From assembly GCA_028818995.1 (NCBI GenBank), contig JAPPMR010000674.1, forward strand, positions 1-9,144: a DNA stretch of 9,144 nucleotides, in the 5' to 3' direction. A program made the position numbers and the translations under genes. Under the pieces are notes generated by a model. The model searched no databases. It had not been told where the DNA came from and saw nothing but the letters and a program-made list of their open reading frames with translations. This document shows, piece after piece, positions 1 to 6,608 of the stretch. Source of the DNA: Candidatus Poribacteria bacterium. GTDB lineage: Bacteria > Poribacteria > WGA-4E > WGA-3G. The stretch's first letter is position 1; each line of letters starts with the position of its first letter.

Positions 1-187
1 CCGTTAGAATCACTGGTATCACCGGATTCAATTTGCTCCCGAAGTTACCCGCTAACCGACAGTATTCTATCTGCATCATGAGGACAGCAGCGGAAACGAG
101 CAGCAAGTAAAACCAATCACCCCAATAGATTATCAGGAGGATTAGCGGAACCAGCACTACAACACTCAAAGCTCGCCGCCAAAACAT
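1..187 (-). CDS. cdsA: Phosphatidate cytidylyltransferase (CdsA), N-terminal part
   Basis: Partial gene: the first 62 codons are here and the rest lies beyond base 1. CdsA is an inner-membrane enzyme that makes CDP-diacylglycerol from phosphatidate and CTP, the branch point of phospholipid synthesis. The visible part begins MFWRRALSVVVLVPLILL, a basic start followed by a hydrophobic segment (about residues 6-22), a short Trp-containing turn and a second hydrophobic segment (about 25-40) ending in IEYCRLAG. This matches the family's usual opening, an Arg-rich start, two membrane helices and an E-[FY]-x-R-[LM] segment. The ATG lies 2 nt after the frr stop codon (TAA TT ATG), so it is translationally linked to frr. 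The CTP-transferase signature would be C-terminal and cannot be seen. The call rests on this N-terminal pattern plus the rpsB-tsf-frr context, where cdsA is a standard neighbour. Confidence 0.8.
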   Translation of the reverse strand, partial: MFWRRALSVVVLVPLILLIIYWGDWFYLLLVSAAVLMMQIEYCRLAGNFGSKLNPVIPVILT

Positions 188-189
188 AA

Positions 190-777
190 TTAGTTCTCTA
201 ACAGTTCAGATTCTTTTGCATCAGCTAAATCGTTAATTTGGTTAACGTAGGTATCGGTTAAATTCTGTACCGGGTCAGCATCACTACGACTACTTTTCTT
301 ATCGCCGCCTCTGCCTTTGCTTCTTCGGCTGCCTGAACCAGAATCACCGCCTTCAAGTTTCTTGATTGCATCGTTCGCATCTCGACGTATGTTCCGAATA
401 GCGACTCTGCCTTCTTCAGCTAATTTTTTTACCAATTTAGTGAGTTCGACGCGCCGTTCAGTTGTCAACTCTGGCACCTGGATCCGAACAATACTACCAT
501 CGTTGCTGGTGGCGAGTCCTAAATCAGAAAGCGCTATTGCTTTTTCAATTTCCGTAATTAATGTCTTGTCCCAAGGTTGGATAACAAGTTGATGCGGTTC
601 TGGTGTGGTAATCGTCCCAACCTGATTTAATGGGGTTTTGCTACCGTAATAGTTGATTGTAACTTGATCTAACAACGCGGTGGTGGCACGACCTGTTTGG
701 ACATGCGATAACTTCGCTGTTGTAGATTCGACTGTTTTCTTCATTCGTGATTCAGCATCTTTCAGTACTTCTTGCAT
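190..777 (-). CDS. frr: Ribosome recycling factor with an unusual Gly/Ser/Arg-rich insert
   Basis: RRF acts with EF-G in the cytoplasm to split post-termination ribosomes. The 195-residue product aligns along its length with the family (usually about 185): DAESRM near the start, the HVQTGRAT segment (residues 25-32), the YYG/TPL part of domain II, ALSDLGL (82-88), and the highly conserved PELTTERR and RNIRRDAND stretches (102-109 and 128-136). The odd part is residues 142-169. Where most RRFs carry the charged helical tip of the domain I hairpin (roughly KDKEISED), this one has GGDSGSGSRRSKGRGGDKKS followed by SRSDADP, about 11 residues longer and probably flexible. The pattern then returns to VQNLTDTYVNQI and ends normally. 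The start has AGGG about 8 nt upstream. It lies 68 nt after tsf with no pyrH between, and 2 nt before cdsA. Confidence 0.97.
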   Translation of the reverse strand: MQEVLKDAESRMKKTVESTTAKLSHVQTGRATTALLDQVTINYYGSKTPLNQVGTITTPEPHQLVIQPWDKTLITEIEKAIALSDLGLATSNDGSIVRIQVPELTTERRVELTKLVKKLAEEGRVAIRNIRRDANDAIKKLEGGDSGSGSRRSKGRGGDKKSSRSDADPVQNLTDTYVNQINDLADAKESELLEN

Positions 778-845
778 CTGGATTCCCTATTCCTTTCTGT
801 TTCGCCGATTCTGATCTATCTAAGGCATCCTGTCTGAAATCATAT

Positions 846-1439
846 TCACTGTCCAAGGACGTAGAGTACAAAACGTTTTACAACGATATTCTCACCGAGT
901 TGCGCGATCGCATCCTTGACAAGGTCCTCAATAGTTTTATCGGCATCGCGAATGTACGGTTGTTTTAGTAGACATGCTTCCGAGTAAAATTTAGAAAGCC
1001 GTCCTTCAACAATTTTATCAACAATATGGTCAGGCTTACCTTCTTGTAGTGCTTGTGTCTTCAAAATTGCTTTTTCAGCATCAAGATCTTCTGCCGGAAC
1101 CTCGTCTTCACCAACATATTTGGGTTTTGCTGCAGCGACTTGCATAGCGATCTCTGTCGCTAATTTCTGAAACTGCTCTGTTCGAGCAACAAAGTCGGTT
1201 TCGCAATTTAATTCTACTAAAGTGCCAACGCGGTTCCCTGGATGGATGTAAGAGATAATAAGACCTTCTTCAGTGGCTCGTCCACCTTTGACTTCAGAAG
1301 CGCGCAAGCCTTGCTCGCGCAATTTCTTAATCGCAGCGTCTATATCTCCATCCGTTTCTGCTAATGCCTTTTTGCAGTCCATAATTCCGGCACCAGTACG
1401 CGAACGTAGTTCACTGACCATTTTTGCTGTAATTGCCAT
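846..1439 (-). CDS. tsf: Elongation factor Ts, short form
   Basis: EF-Ts is the nucleotide exchange factor that releases GDP from EF-Tu. The 197-residue protein begins with the UBA-like N-terminal domain, MAITAKMVSELRSRTGAGIM then DCKKAL (residues 1-26), which carries the family signature. The exchange-critical TDFVAR motif follows at residues 81-86 after VELNCE. It is the compact type, similar in length to Thermus EF-Ts (about 196) and much shorter than E. coli EF-Ts (about 283), so it lacks one copy of the duplicated core subdomain. The short form normally works as a dimer. The ATG is preceded by a strong ribosome binding site, GGAGGAAAT, ending just before the start. It lies 111 nt downstream of rpsB; I see no terminator or convincing promoter in that gap, so it is probably co-transcribed with rpsB. 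Confidence 0.97.
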   Translation of the reverse strand: MAITAKMVSELRSRTGAGIMDCKKALAETDGDIDAAIKKLREQGLRASEVKGGRATEEGLIISYIHPGNRVGTLVELNCETDFVARTEQFQKLATEIAMQVAAAKPKYVGEDEVPAEDLDAEKAILKTQALQEGKPDHIVDKIVEGRLSKFYSEACLLKQPYIRDADKTIEDLVKDAIAQLGENIVVKRFVLYVLGQ

Positions 1440-1550
1440 ATTTCCTCCGAATTAGATTCAATTTGATTTTTCAACCACCATGTTTGAATGCTAAAGTTAA
1501 AGACCTTCAGTTATTTGGATCTACCATCCTGAAAGTATTTGAGTATAAAA

Positions 1551-2447
1551 CTACTGTGGGGGTCTTCGTGGTCGTCCTGTTCTTCTTTTTGGACGAGGTT
1601 GACGTGCTTGCCGTTGTTCACTATCACCAATTGCTTCAGGTTCAGCAGAAAGCTGCGCTTCGTCTAACATCTGGGCTGTCTGTTCTTCATGTCGTTCAGC
1701 TTCAGCAACCTTATCAATCTGAGTTTCTTCGGGCTTTTCCGCTTCTTCAGTTTGTTCGCCTTCTAACGCATCACCCCGTCCTTCAATTACTGCTTCTGCT
1801 AAAACAGCGCAAATTAACCGAATTGAACGGATAGCATCATCATTGCCTGGAATCGGTAGATCAATCGGATCAGGATCACAGTTCGTATCTACTATCGCAA
1901 TTATGGGGATACCGAGTTTGTTTGCTTCAGCAATAGCTGTGTGTTCTTTCCGAGTATCGGTGACAATGACGACTTCGGGGAGGACAGACATTTCTTTAAT
2001 GCCAGTGAGGTTATTCGCCAATTTTCCTTTTTCTCGCCTCAACCGGATAACCTCTTTTTTGGGGCGTTTTTCAAGTTCACCGCTTGTCTCTTCAGACTCA
2101 AGCTCGTCTAATCTACTGATACTTTGCCGAATTGTCTGGAAGTTAGTCAACATGCCGCCAAGCCAGCGGTGATTGACATAATACATTTCACATCGAGCAG
2201 CCTCTTCTAATACAGCTTCCTGGGATTGCCGTTTTGTGCCAACAAAAAGTGCTGTGCCGCCCCCCGCAGCAACGCCTTGGACAAAATCCACCGCGGCTTC
2301 AAGCATTCTCAGTGTCTTCTGCAAATCAATTATATAAATTCCGTTGCGTTCAGCGAAGATGTACTCTGCCATCTTCGGGTTCCAACGTCTGGTCTGGTGA
2401 CCAAAGTGAACGCCACATTCAAGGAGTTCTTTCATTGTAACTGCCAA
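1551..2447 (-). CDS. rpsB: 30S ribosomal protein S2 with long acidic-basic C-terminal tail
   Basis: S2 is a late-assembling protein of the small ribosomal subunit. The 298-residue product shows the family blocks in order: [19 protein letters not shown] (residues 8-26), IDLQKT (40-45), [12 protein letters not shown] (68-79), [13 protein letters not shown] (91-103), the K/R-rich [20 protein letters not shown] (130-149), [20 protein letters not shown] (156-175) and [20 protein letters not shown] (185-204). The conserved core ends near residue 226, where most S2 proteins finish within about 20 residues. Here about 70 more follow, Glu/Gln-rich to about 272 and then strongly basic ([13 protein letters not shown], 285-297). 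The start codon is TTG, chosen because AGGAGG lies 6 nt upstream and the product then begins MAVTMKELL as in homologues; the in-frame ATG four codons later would sit too far from that site. It is the first gene of the operon and is preceded by a structured leader. Confidence 0.97.
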   Translation of the reverse strand: MAVTMKELLECGVHFGHQTRRWNPKMAEYIFAERNGIYIIDLQKTLRMLEAAVDFVQGVAAGGGTALFVGTKRQSQEAVLEEAARCEMYYVNHRWLGGMLTNFQTIRQSISRLDELESEETSGELEKRPKKEVIRLRREKGKLANNLTGIKEMSVLPEVVIVTDTRKEHTAIAEANKLGIPIIAIVDTNCDPDPIDLPIPGNDDAIRSIRLICAVLAEAVIEGRGDALEGEQTEEAEKPEETQIDKVAEAERHEEQTAQMLDEAQLSAEPEAIGDSEQRQARQPRPKRRTGRPRRPPQ

Positions 2448-2606
2448 AAATAACCTCCTGGGTTTACTGGAGTCTCAAGACTCCTCATTGGGTTTATACG
2501 TCCACCCCCTTCATATTTGCATCAGACTCTCATAACGAGAGAACCCGCCGTGCAAATCTGGAGGTGTGTATCTCTGGTAATACCGTTTTATATATGTGAT
2601 CAAATT
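2448..2606 (-). promoter_or_regulatory. Structured 5' leader of rpsB, candidate autoregulatory RNA
   Basis: About 160 nt lie between the predicted transcription start near 2606 and the rpsB start codon, and they contain clear potential secondary structure. ATTTGCA (2551-2557) pairs with TGCAAAT (2515-2521). Enclosed within is a hairpin, CTCTC-GTTAT-GAGAG (2527-2541). A separate perfect hairpin GGAGTC-TTGA-GACTCC (2469-2484) ends 10 nt before the ribosome binding site. A leader ACCTCC (2560-2565) complements the binding site itself. AAACCC occurs twice, once immediately before the hairpin region and once immediately before the binding site, and a GGGTT in the internal loop could pair with either. 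In many bacteria S2 represses its own operon by binding the rpsB leader; that this leader does so is inference. I do not recognise it as a named Rfam class. Confidence 0.55.
2453..2459 (-). promoter_or_regulatory. rpsB ribosome binding site
   Basis: AGGAGGT on the minus strand lies 6 nt from a TTG codon. This fixes TTG at 2447-2445 as the start of S2. The upstream leader segment ACCTCC (2560-2565, minus strand) is an exact complement of the GGAGGT in this site, so the site could be masked by base pairing within the leader. Confidence 0.8.
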
Positions 2607-2612
2607 TTAATA

Positions 2613-2641
2613 ATTATACCACGTTTGTAGCAGGCATGCAA
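2613..2641 (-). promoter_or_regulatory. Sigma70-type promoter of the rpsB operon
   Basis: On the minus strand, TTGCAT (2636-2641) is followed by a 17-bp spacer and a perfect TATAAT (2613-2618). Transcription would start near 2606. It sits upstream of the structured leader and drives rpsB, tsf, frr and cdsA. It lies within 20 bp of the furthest-upstream possible start of the divergent phosphotransferase gene. Confidence 0.75.
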
Positions 2642-2756
2642 CATTTTTTCTTTAGTTATGAGCTATTTTGCGCTAAGTGAATTCCATTTGATAGGTAAAA
2701 CTGATCTCAACTTAAACGATGCTACAACGTCTATTTGCAAAAATCTGGAGCCCAAA

Positions 2757-3833
2757 ATGCAAGAACTACTTAAGCAGATAGCATCACATATCCAAATCAA
2801 TTTAGATAAGATCTCAGTCGAACCGATTTACCACGGTAAACGACAAAAACCAAACGTCTTTCGCCTGAAAGTCAGAAGAAAGAACTATCTACTCAAACAG
2901 CACGATATTACTGAACCTATTCCCGAATCAGGTTTCACACCATTTCAGATTGAGAAGTTCACCTTATCAACACTTCACAAGGGTGGATGTCTTGTGCCGC
3001 GAATTATTTGGGAATCTGAACAACACCAAGCATTGTTACTGGAATGGCGTGGCGATCAAACACTTGATTCCTTAGCACAGAGTAGATCAGTGTCAAGTCT
3101 CATGCTTGATATGCAGACTATTCTTAATGTATTTTGTCATATTGAAGAAGTCTTTAGAAAAAACGAGTCACAATTCAGACCCTATATATTTCATTTTAAT
3201 CTCAAGCAGACCTTGCAACGTCTACTTGAACAGGGTAGGAAAACAGTCGATTATCTGCAACATCTGAGTAAGACACCGCCTACCGCATCGCAAGCAGCGC
3301 AACTTGACATAGCATGGACTTCTCTTTCAAATCATCTGCTTGATGCCAAACCAACCCTGGGCGGTCTTGACTACCAAGCACGTAATATTGTGTTTGACAG
3401 GGAACTCCCGTATTTCGTTGATTTTGCGAGTGTTGGTTGGGATTGGCAAGAACGCAGGTTGGTACAATACCTTAATAGTATCGGTGCGTCCCAAGAAGGT
3501 GCTAACTTTGTATCTTTGCTGGACCGTGAATTGGTTGATGCTTATGCAGAACGGGTCATTGAACATCTCGAAAAATGTTCCACCGCAGACATAGCCGCAC
3601 GTGTTGATGGGCATCATTTGCTTTTTTATCTCTCAATTTTGCATCGGATATTGCAAGCGGTTGCAAAACCCGAAACGGCTGAAAATCAAATTTTGTTAGA
3701 TGCGTGGGGAGATGCCCAGTTGAGATTTCAACGGGCAATGGAACTGATTATTAACACTGATTTGAGTGATGACATTTATACTTCCCAAATCCGCGAAATG
3801 ATTGGAAATTTCAGGCAGACATTACATAGATAG
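2757..3833 (+). CDS. APH-fold phosphotransferase (aminoglycoside/choline kinase-like), substrate unknown
   Basis: Predicted cytoplasmic small-molecule kinase of the APH / phosphotransferase-enzyme superfamily (358 residues from this start). Kinase-like landmarks in order: beta strands with VFRLKVRRKNYLLKQ (residues 34-48; K47 is a candidate ATP-binding Lys), an alpha-C-like FQIEKFTLSTL then VPRIIWE, a hinge-like ALLLEWRGD (92-100), the catalytic loop LGGLDYQARNIVF (D205, N210), and VDFASVGWD (D222 as metal-binding Asp). The loop has Asp-x4-Asn as in APH enzymes, but the usual HGD reads GLD, so the His is lost. An in-frame ATG at 2658 would add 33 residues. I prefer 2757 because GGAG lies 6 nt upstream of it, whereas 2658 has no binding site and its extra residues look unlike a protein domain. 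The gene is divergent from rpsB and converges on the minus-strand group 13 nt away. The substrate cannot be deduced, so a drug-resistance role should not be assumed. Confidence 0.75.
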   Translation: MQELLKQIASHIQINLDKISVEPIYHGKRQKPNVFRLKVRRKNYLLKQHDITEPIPESGFTPFQIEKFTLSTLHKGGCLVPRIIWESEQHQALLLEWRGDQTLDSLAQSRSVSSLMLDMQTILNVFCHIEEVFRKNESQFRPYIFHFNLKQTLQRLLEQGRKTVDYLQHLSKTPPTASQAAQLDIAWTSLSNHLLDAKPTLGGLDYQARNIVFDRELPYFVDFASVGWDWQERRLVQYLNSIGASQEGANFVSLLDRELVDAYAERVIEHLEKCSTADIAARVDGHHLLFYLSILHRILQAVAKPETAENQILLDAWGDAQLRFQRAMELIINTDLSDDIYTSQIREMIGNFRQTLHR

Positions 3834-3846
3834 AAATTTCACTACA

Positions 3847-4275
3847 TCAAAGTTTTTCAGGATTATCCGAGTTGTCAGGAATAATAGTTTCTCCAAGCTT
3901 GGTCAGAAATTCCTCTGCTTCCGGTGTTGAAGGTTTAATTATTGTTGATAATCCGGGGTTGTGAAATTTAGTTTGAAATGAATTGAGCAAGTCATAAAGG
4001 GATTTTAAATTAACCTGCCGCTTGTGAATAGCATCACGAACATTCTGAAATTGTTCCTCTACTGTTTCTTGTGGAATACCGTCAGGACGGTTTGTTATGA
4101 GAAGTTTTTCAGTGCCGTTTAAGGCACGTGATGCCATCCAGTACCGCAAGCCTTCAGCACCTCCAATTCGGTTGTAAACGAATAATCCGGCACCTACACT
4201 CACAATGAGAATTACAAAAATAAAAATAAGTACACGTCGGTAACAACCACTGATCTTCTGCGCTATGAGTGACAT
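3847..4275 (-). CDS. Small single-pass membrane protein, function unknown
   Basis: I do not recognise a named family for this 142-residue protein. It has a short basic N-terminus (ISGCYRR, residues 8-14), a strongly hydrophobic segment at about 15-34 (VLIFIFVILIVSVGAGLFVY) and a soluble part after it. Positive charges before the segment suggest a signal-anchor with the C-terminus outside the cytoplasm. The soluble part contains a charged, probably helical region (about 66-105, with QETVEEQFQNVRDAIHKRQV) and a conserved-looking PSTPEAEEFLTKLGETI near the end. Its ATG follows the amidohydrolase TAG stop with no base between (TAG ATG), so it is translationally coupled to that gene; AAGGA lies about 12 nt upstream. 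The coupling suggests the two products are made together, but no shared function can be read from sequence. The gene ends 13 nt from the convergent phosphotransferase. Confidence 0.75.
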   Translation of the reverse strand: MSLIAQKISGCYRRVLIFIFVILIVSVGAGLFVYNRIGGAEGLRYWMASRALNGTEKLLITNRPDGIPQETVEEQFQNVRDAIHKRQVNLKSLYDLLNSFQTKFHNPGLSTIIKPSTPEAEEFLTKLGETIIPDNSDNPEKL

Positions 4276-5394
4276 CTATAGTATTTTTCCTTCGCGAATC
4301 GTTAAAGCGGCATTGATTTTCTGAGTGCCGATAAACTTTGTTCTGTGTGCATCGTAGAATTCAAATTCACCATCAATCACTTCTAAAACCGCTATATCCG
4401 CTGTTGTCCCAATTTTTAGATTACCAAGTTGTTTTTCGCGTTTGATGGCTTTAGCAGCATTGAAGGTTGCTTTTTCAATCACTGCCTCAAACGAAAGTCC
4501 GAGATGCATCAGTTTTGATAAAGTTGTTGGTAGGTCATAAACGGGACCGTTGATATTACCAGTGTGGAGGTCAGTGCTGATAACATCAGAAATAAAACCT
4601 TGTTCCATCGCGCGTTGTGCAATTTCGTAATGAAAACTCCCTGCTCCATGCCCAACATCAAAGATCACACCATCTTGCTGTGCCTGCCATGCCTCTGGGA
4701 TGACCCTTCCTTTTTCGTCAACGATGTTATCACCATTTCCTTGAAAACAGTGGGTAATTACATCACCCGGTCGCATCAATTCCAAAACATCTGGAAACGG
4801 GACACCTGCACCAATATGACACATCACAGGCGTTCCAGCTTGTTCTGCTGCTTGAATAGCAAGTTTCAGCGGTTCTACGCCGTTGTCGCCTACCTGCATT
4901 TTGCCTTGCCGCACTTTTACGCCTACCGTGATGTCACGATTGGCTTTTAACGTATCAGCAACGCGATCTGGATCTGCATAAGCGAGGTCATGCATCTCTC
5001 CAACTGGACCGTAGACAAGTCCAATACCAGAAATGTGGATGTAGTTTAATATGTTCGTTTGTGCAGGTTCTGCGATGAATTCACGGAAACCGGGAAAAGT
5101 TGCCCAACTGGCACTACCAGCATCAACAGTCGTTGTTGTGCCCGATGTAGCGCAAATGCTATCGGCTTTAATACCCCACGTTGTAACGCCGTAATAGACA
5201 TGCGTATGGATGTCTATCAACCCTGGTGTGACGTATTGATTCTTGACAGAAATAGTCTGTTTTGCCAAAGTTTCTGGGATATTCTGCTTAATTGCAGCAA
5301 TAACTCCGTCCGTAATAGCAATATCACGAAGTGCATTTAATCCTTGGGCGGAATCTATGACGGTACCACCCTTGAGTAGAATATCGTACTTCAT
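4276..5394 (-). CDS. Amidohydrolase/deacetylase family metallohydrolase
   Basis: A 372-residue TIM-barrel metal-dependent hydrolase of the amidohydrolase superfamily, in the dihydroorotase-like deacetylase branch (COG3964 type). The N-terminal beta-sandwich is DILLKGGTVID with VTPGLIDIHTHVY (residues 55-67), where H63 and H65 are the HxH metal ligands. K160 in VGVKVRQ is the likely carboxylated bridging Lys. H193 in CHIGAG and H215 in THCFQG are the other metal His residues, and D275 in STDLHTGN is the catalytic Asp. All expected residues are present, so the enzyme is probably active on an N- or O-acyl compound or a cyclic amide. Characterised relatives hydrolyse acetylated hydroxy acids, but the substrate here is unknown and dihydroorotase activity should not be assumed. 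The start is 3 nt after the queE stop (TAG CTA ATG), and the next gene follows with no gap. Confidence 0.88.
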   Translation of the reverse strand: MKYDILLKGGTVIDSAQGLNALRDIAITDGVIAAIKQNIPETLAKQTISVKNQYVTPGLIDIHTHVYYGVTTWGIKADSICATSGTTTTVDAGSASWATFPGFREFIAEPAQTNILNYIHISGIGLVYGPVGEMHDLAYADPDRVADTLKANRDITVGVKVRQGKMQVGDNGVEPLKLAIQAAEQAGTPVMCHIGAGVPFPDVLELMRPGDVITHCFQGNGDNIVDEKGRVIPEAWQAQQDGVIFDVGHGAGSFHYEIAQRAMEQGFISDVISTDLHTGNINGPVYDLPTTLSKLMHLGLSFEAVIEKATFNAAKAIKREKQLGNLKIGTTADIAVLEVIDGEFEFYDAHRTKFIGTQKINAALTIREGKIL

Positions 5395-5397
5395 TAG

Positions 5398-6078
5398 CTA
5401 TACACCACGTTTTTCACCCCAGATATCAACATGCACGCGCGGTGAATAACGATACCCATTTTGTTTGCAAAGTGCAACTAACCATTCCTGCTTCTGATTT
5501 AGCACCTGTGGATTTTTGCCTTGAGGCATCAACATAATAGTTTCAGCGGGAATGCCAATATCTGTTTGCAAGGTTTGAATTTCCACAAGATCGTCCGGTG
5601 TATCTACAACAAACTTTACTTGACACGTATAGGTGTCTAAAAACTTGCGGATAACTTCAGGACAGATACGTCCCCGTTCGTGCCGTTTATAAAAACGATT
5701 TTCTGACAGAGGGTTGGAATTGCGCAACTTTGGACTCATTGAAATCAAGTGTGCGGCAACTTCTGCGAAAAGTGTGGCATTTGTTTCAATTGTGATGTGA
5801 TGCCCCTGTTGATCTAACTCGCGGCAGAGGATTATCAATTCCTTGGTTTGAATAAACGGTTCACCACCAGTAATAACGACATGCTTGCACCCGAATTGAG
5901 TAATTGCTGCAACACTTTCTGCAACGGTAATATCTTTATTTTCAGGTTCCCAAGATGTATAAGGCGTGTCACACCAAGTACATCTCAGATTGCAATAACT
6001 TGTTCGAAAGAAAACAGATGGAACCCCTATGAGTTGTCCTTCACCCTGAATTGTATGAAACAGTTCGCTATATTTCAT
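5398..6078 (-). CDS. queE: 7-carboxy-7-deazaguanine synthase (radical SAM)
   Basis: QueE is a radical-SAM enzyme that rearranges 6-carboxy-tetrahydropterin to 7-carboxy-7-deazaguanine on the way to queuosine. Of 226 residues, the key features are: MKYSELFHTIQGEG at the start (E13 in the family's QGEG), the cluster-binding Cys at 29, 33 and 36 in SYCNLRCTWCDTPY (CxxxCxxC), TGGEP at 70-74 for SAM binding, SPKL at 115-118, MPQG at 184-187 and HVDIWG near the C-terminus (216-221). The length is typical. A GTG four codons upstream (6090) is possible, but it has no ribosome binding site, while GGA lies 7 nt before this ATG and homologues start here. The gene stands between the VOC gene (56 nt) and the amidohydrolase (3 nt). 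No queC, queD or queF is visible in the window, so the rest of the pathway must lie elsewhere. Confidence 0.93.
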   Translation of the reverse strand: MKYSELFHTIQGEGQLIGVPSVFFRTSYCNLRCTWCDTPYTSWEPENKDITVAESVAAITQFGCKHVVITGGEPFIQTKELIILCRELDQQGHHITIETNATLFAEVAAHLISMSPKLRNSNPLSENRFYKRHERGRICPEVIRKFLDTYTCQVKFVVDTPDDLVEIQTLQTDIGIPAETIMLMPQGKNPQVLNQKQEWLVALCKQNGYRYSPRVHVDIWGEKRGV

Positions 6079-6134
6079 AGGAAATTCCACAGTTAGAATT
6101 AGGAAGAAGGAAACACATTTTTTCTTAAAAGCAC

Positions 6135-6506
6135 TTAAGCTTCAATGAGTTCAATCTGAACGTTATCTGGTCCCTTAAAAAATGCCATCATGAGTCCGGA
6201 AGGTTTTAGGTCTTCAAGTTCTGCCCCCTTTTTCTGAAGTTCGGCAACTGTAGCGTCAAGGTCTTCTACAGTAAAAGCGAGTTGATAGACACCCCAGCGC
6301 GGATTGCCGCTCGTCGGTTCAACATCCATATCGCCAAATTTGGGAGAGAGGAAGATGCGTTCCCCACCAATTTCCATCCGTACAATTTTTAACCCTCTGA
6401 CTTCAACAGTATCGGTTACCTTTCCGTCAAACATCTTTTCGTAATATTCAATTGCACCGTCAAGGTCTTCACATCTGAGATGGATATGATGAAATGTAAA
6501 TGCCAT
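6135..6506 (-). CDS. VOC / glyoxalase-bleomycin-resistance superfamily protein
   Basis: A 123-residue single VOC domain made of two beta-alpha-beta-beta-beta halves. The first half starts FHHIHLRCEDLDGAIEYYEK (residues 5-24) and the second WGVYQLAFTVEDLDATVAEL (71-90), ending in VQIELIEA. Against E. coli glyoxalase I, H7 and E119 match two metal ligands, but the first-half Glu position reads Phe (RIFLS) and the second-half His reads Gln (Q75). The metal site is therefore altered, and glyoxalase I activity should not be assumed. The start is fixed by an excellent binding site, AAAAGGAG, with the GGAG ending 6 nt before the ATG. A longer reading from 6587 would run through the binding site and a perfect TTGACA, and adds 27 residues unlike the family. 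Downstream queE is 56 nt away. Confidence 0.85.
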   Translation of the reverse strand: MAFTFHHIHLRCEDLDGAIEYYEKMFDGKVTDTVEVRGLKIVRMEIGGERIFLSPKFGDMDVEPTSGNPRWGVYQLAFTVEDLDATVAELQKKGAELEDLKPSGLMMAFFKGPDNVQIELIEA

Positions 6507-6556
6507 AAAGAACTCCTTTTGATAAATTGCATATATGATTTTTAGAACAACAAATT

Positions 6557-6562
6557 TGTCAA
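6557..6562 (-). promoter_or_regulatory. Candidate -35 box for the VOC-queE group
   Basis: A perfect TTGACA on the minus strand about 50 nt upstream of the VOC start codon. No good -10 box is found at 16-18 bp; the nearest AT-rich candidate is TATATG at 21 bp. This is therefore half of a promoter at most, but its position inside the rejected long form of the VOC gene fits a start at 6506. Confidence 0.35.
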
Positions 6563-6608
6563 CACGTAATTCATAAGTTTCTTTCAAGGATGGTAATTAA
6601 CCTTAAAT

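Noticed and set aside
1440..1550. Possible internal promoter or small gene between rpsB and tsf
   Set aside because: No pair of boxes with acceptable spacing and no open frame longer than a few codons was found.
2500..2509. GGGGGTGGAC in the rpsB leader, reminiscent of the T-box core AGGGTGGNACCGCG
   Set aside because: The following ACCGCG is missing, there is no specifier-loop or terminator architecture, and the downstream gene is ribosomal rather than a tRNA synthetase or amino acid gene.
2658..2756. N-terminal extension of the phosphotransferase from ATG 2658
   Set aside because: No ribosome binding site before 2658 and no convincing plus-strand promoter upstream, while ATG 2757 has GGAG at 6 nt; the extra residues do not resemble the family. 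The longer form cannot be fully excluded.
3834..3846. Possible bidirectional terminator between the convergent genes
   Set aside because: Only 13 bp separate the two stops and no inverted repeat with a T-run is present.
6507..6587. 27-residue N-terminal extension of the VOC protein
   Set aside because: It spans the strong AAAAGGAG site and a perfect TTGACA, and the added residues precede the conserved first strand of a complete VOC domain.
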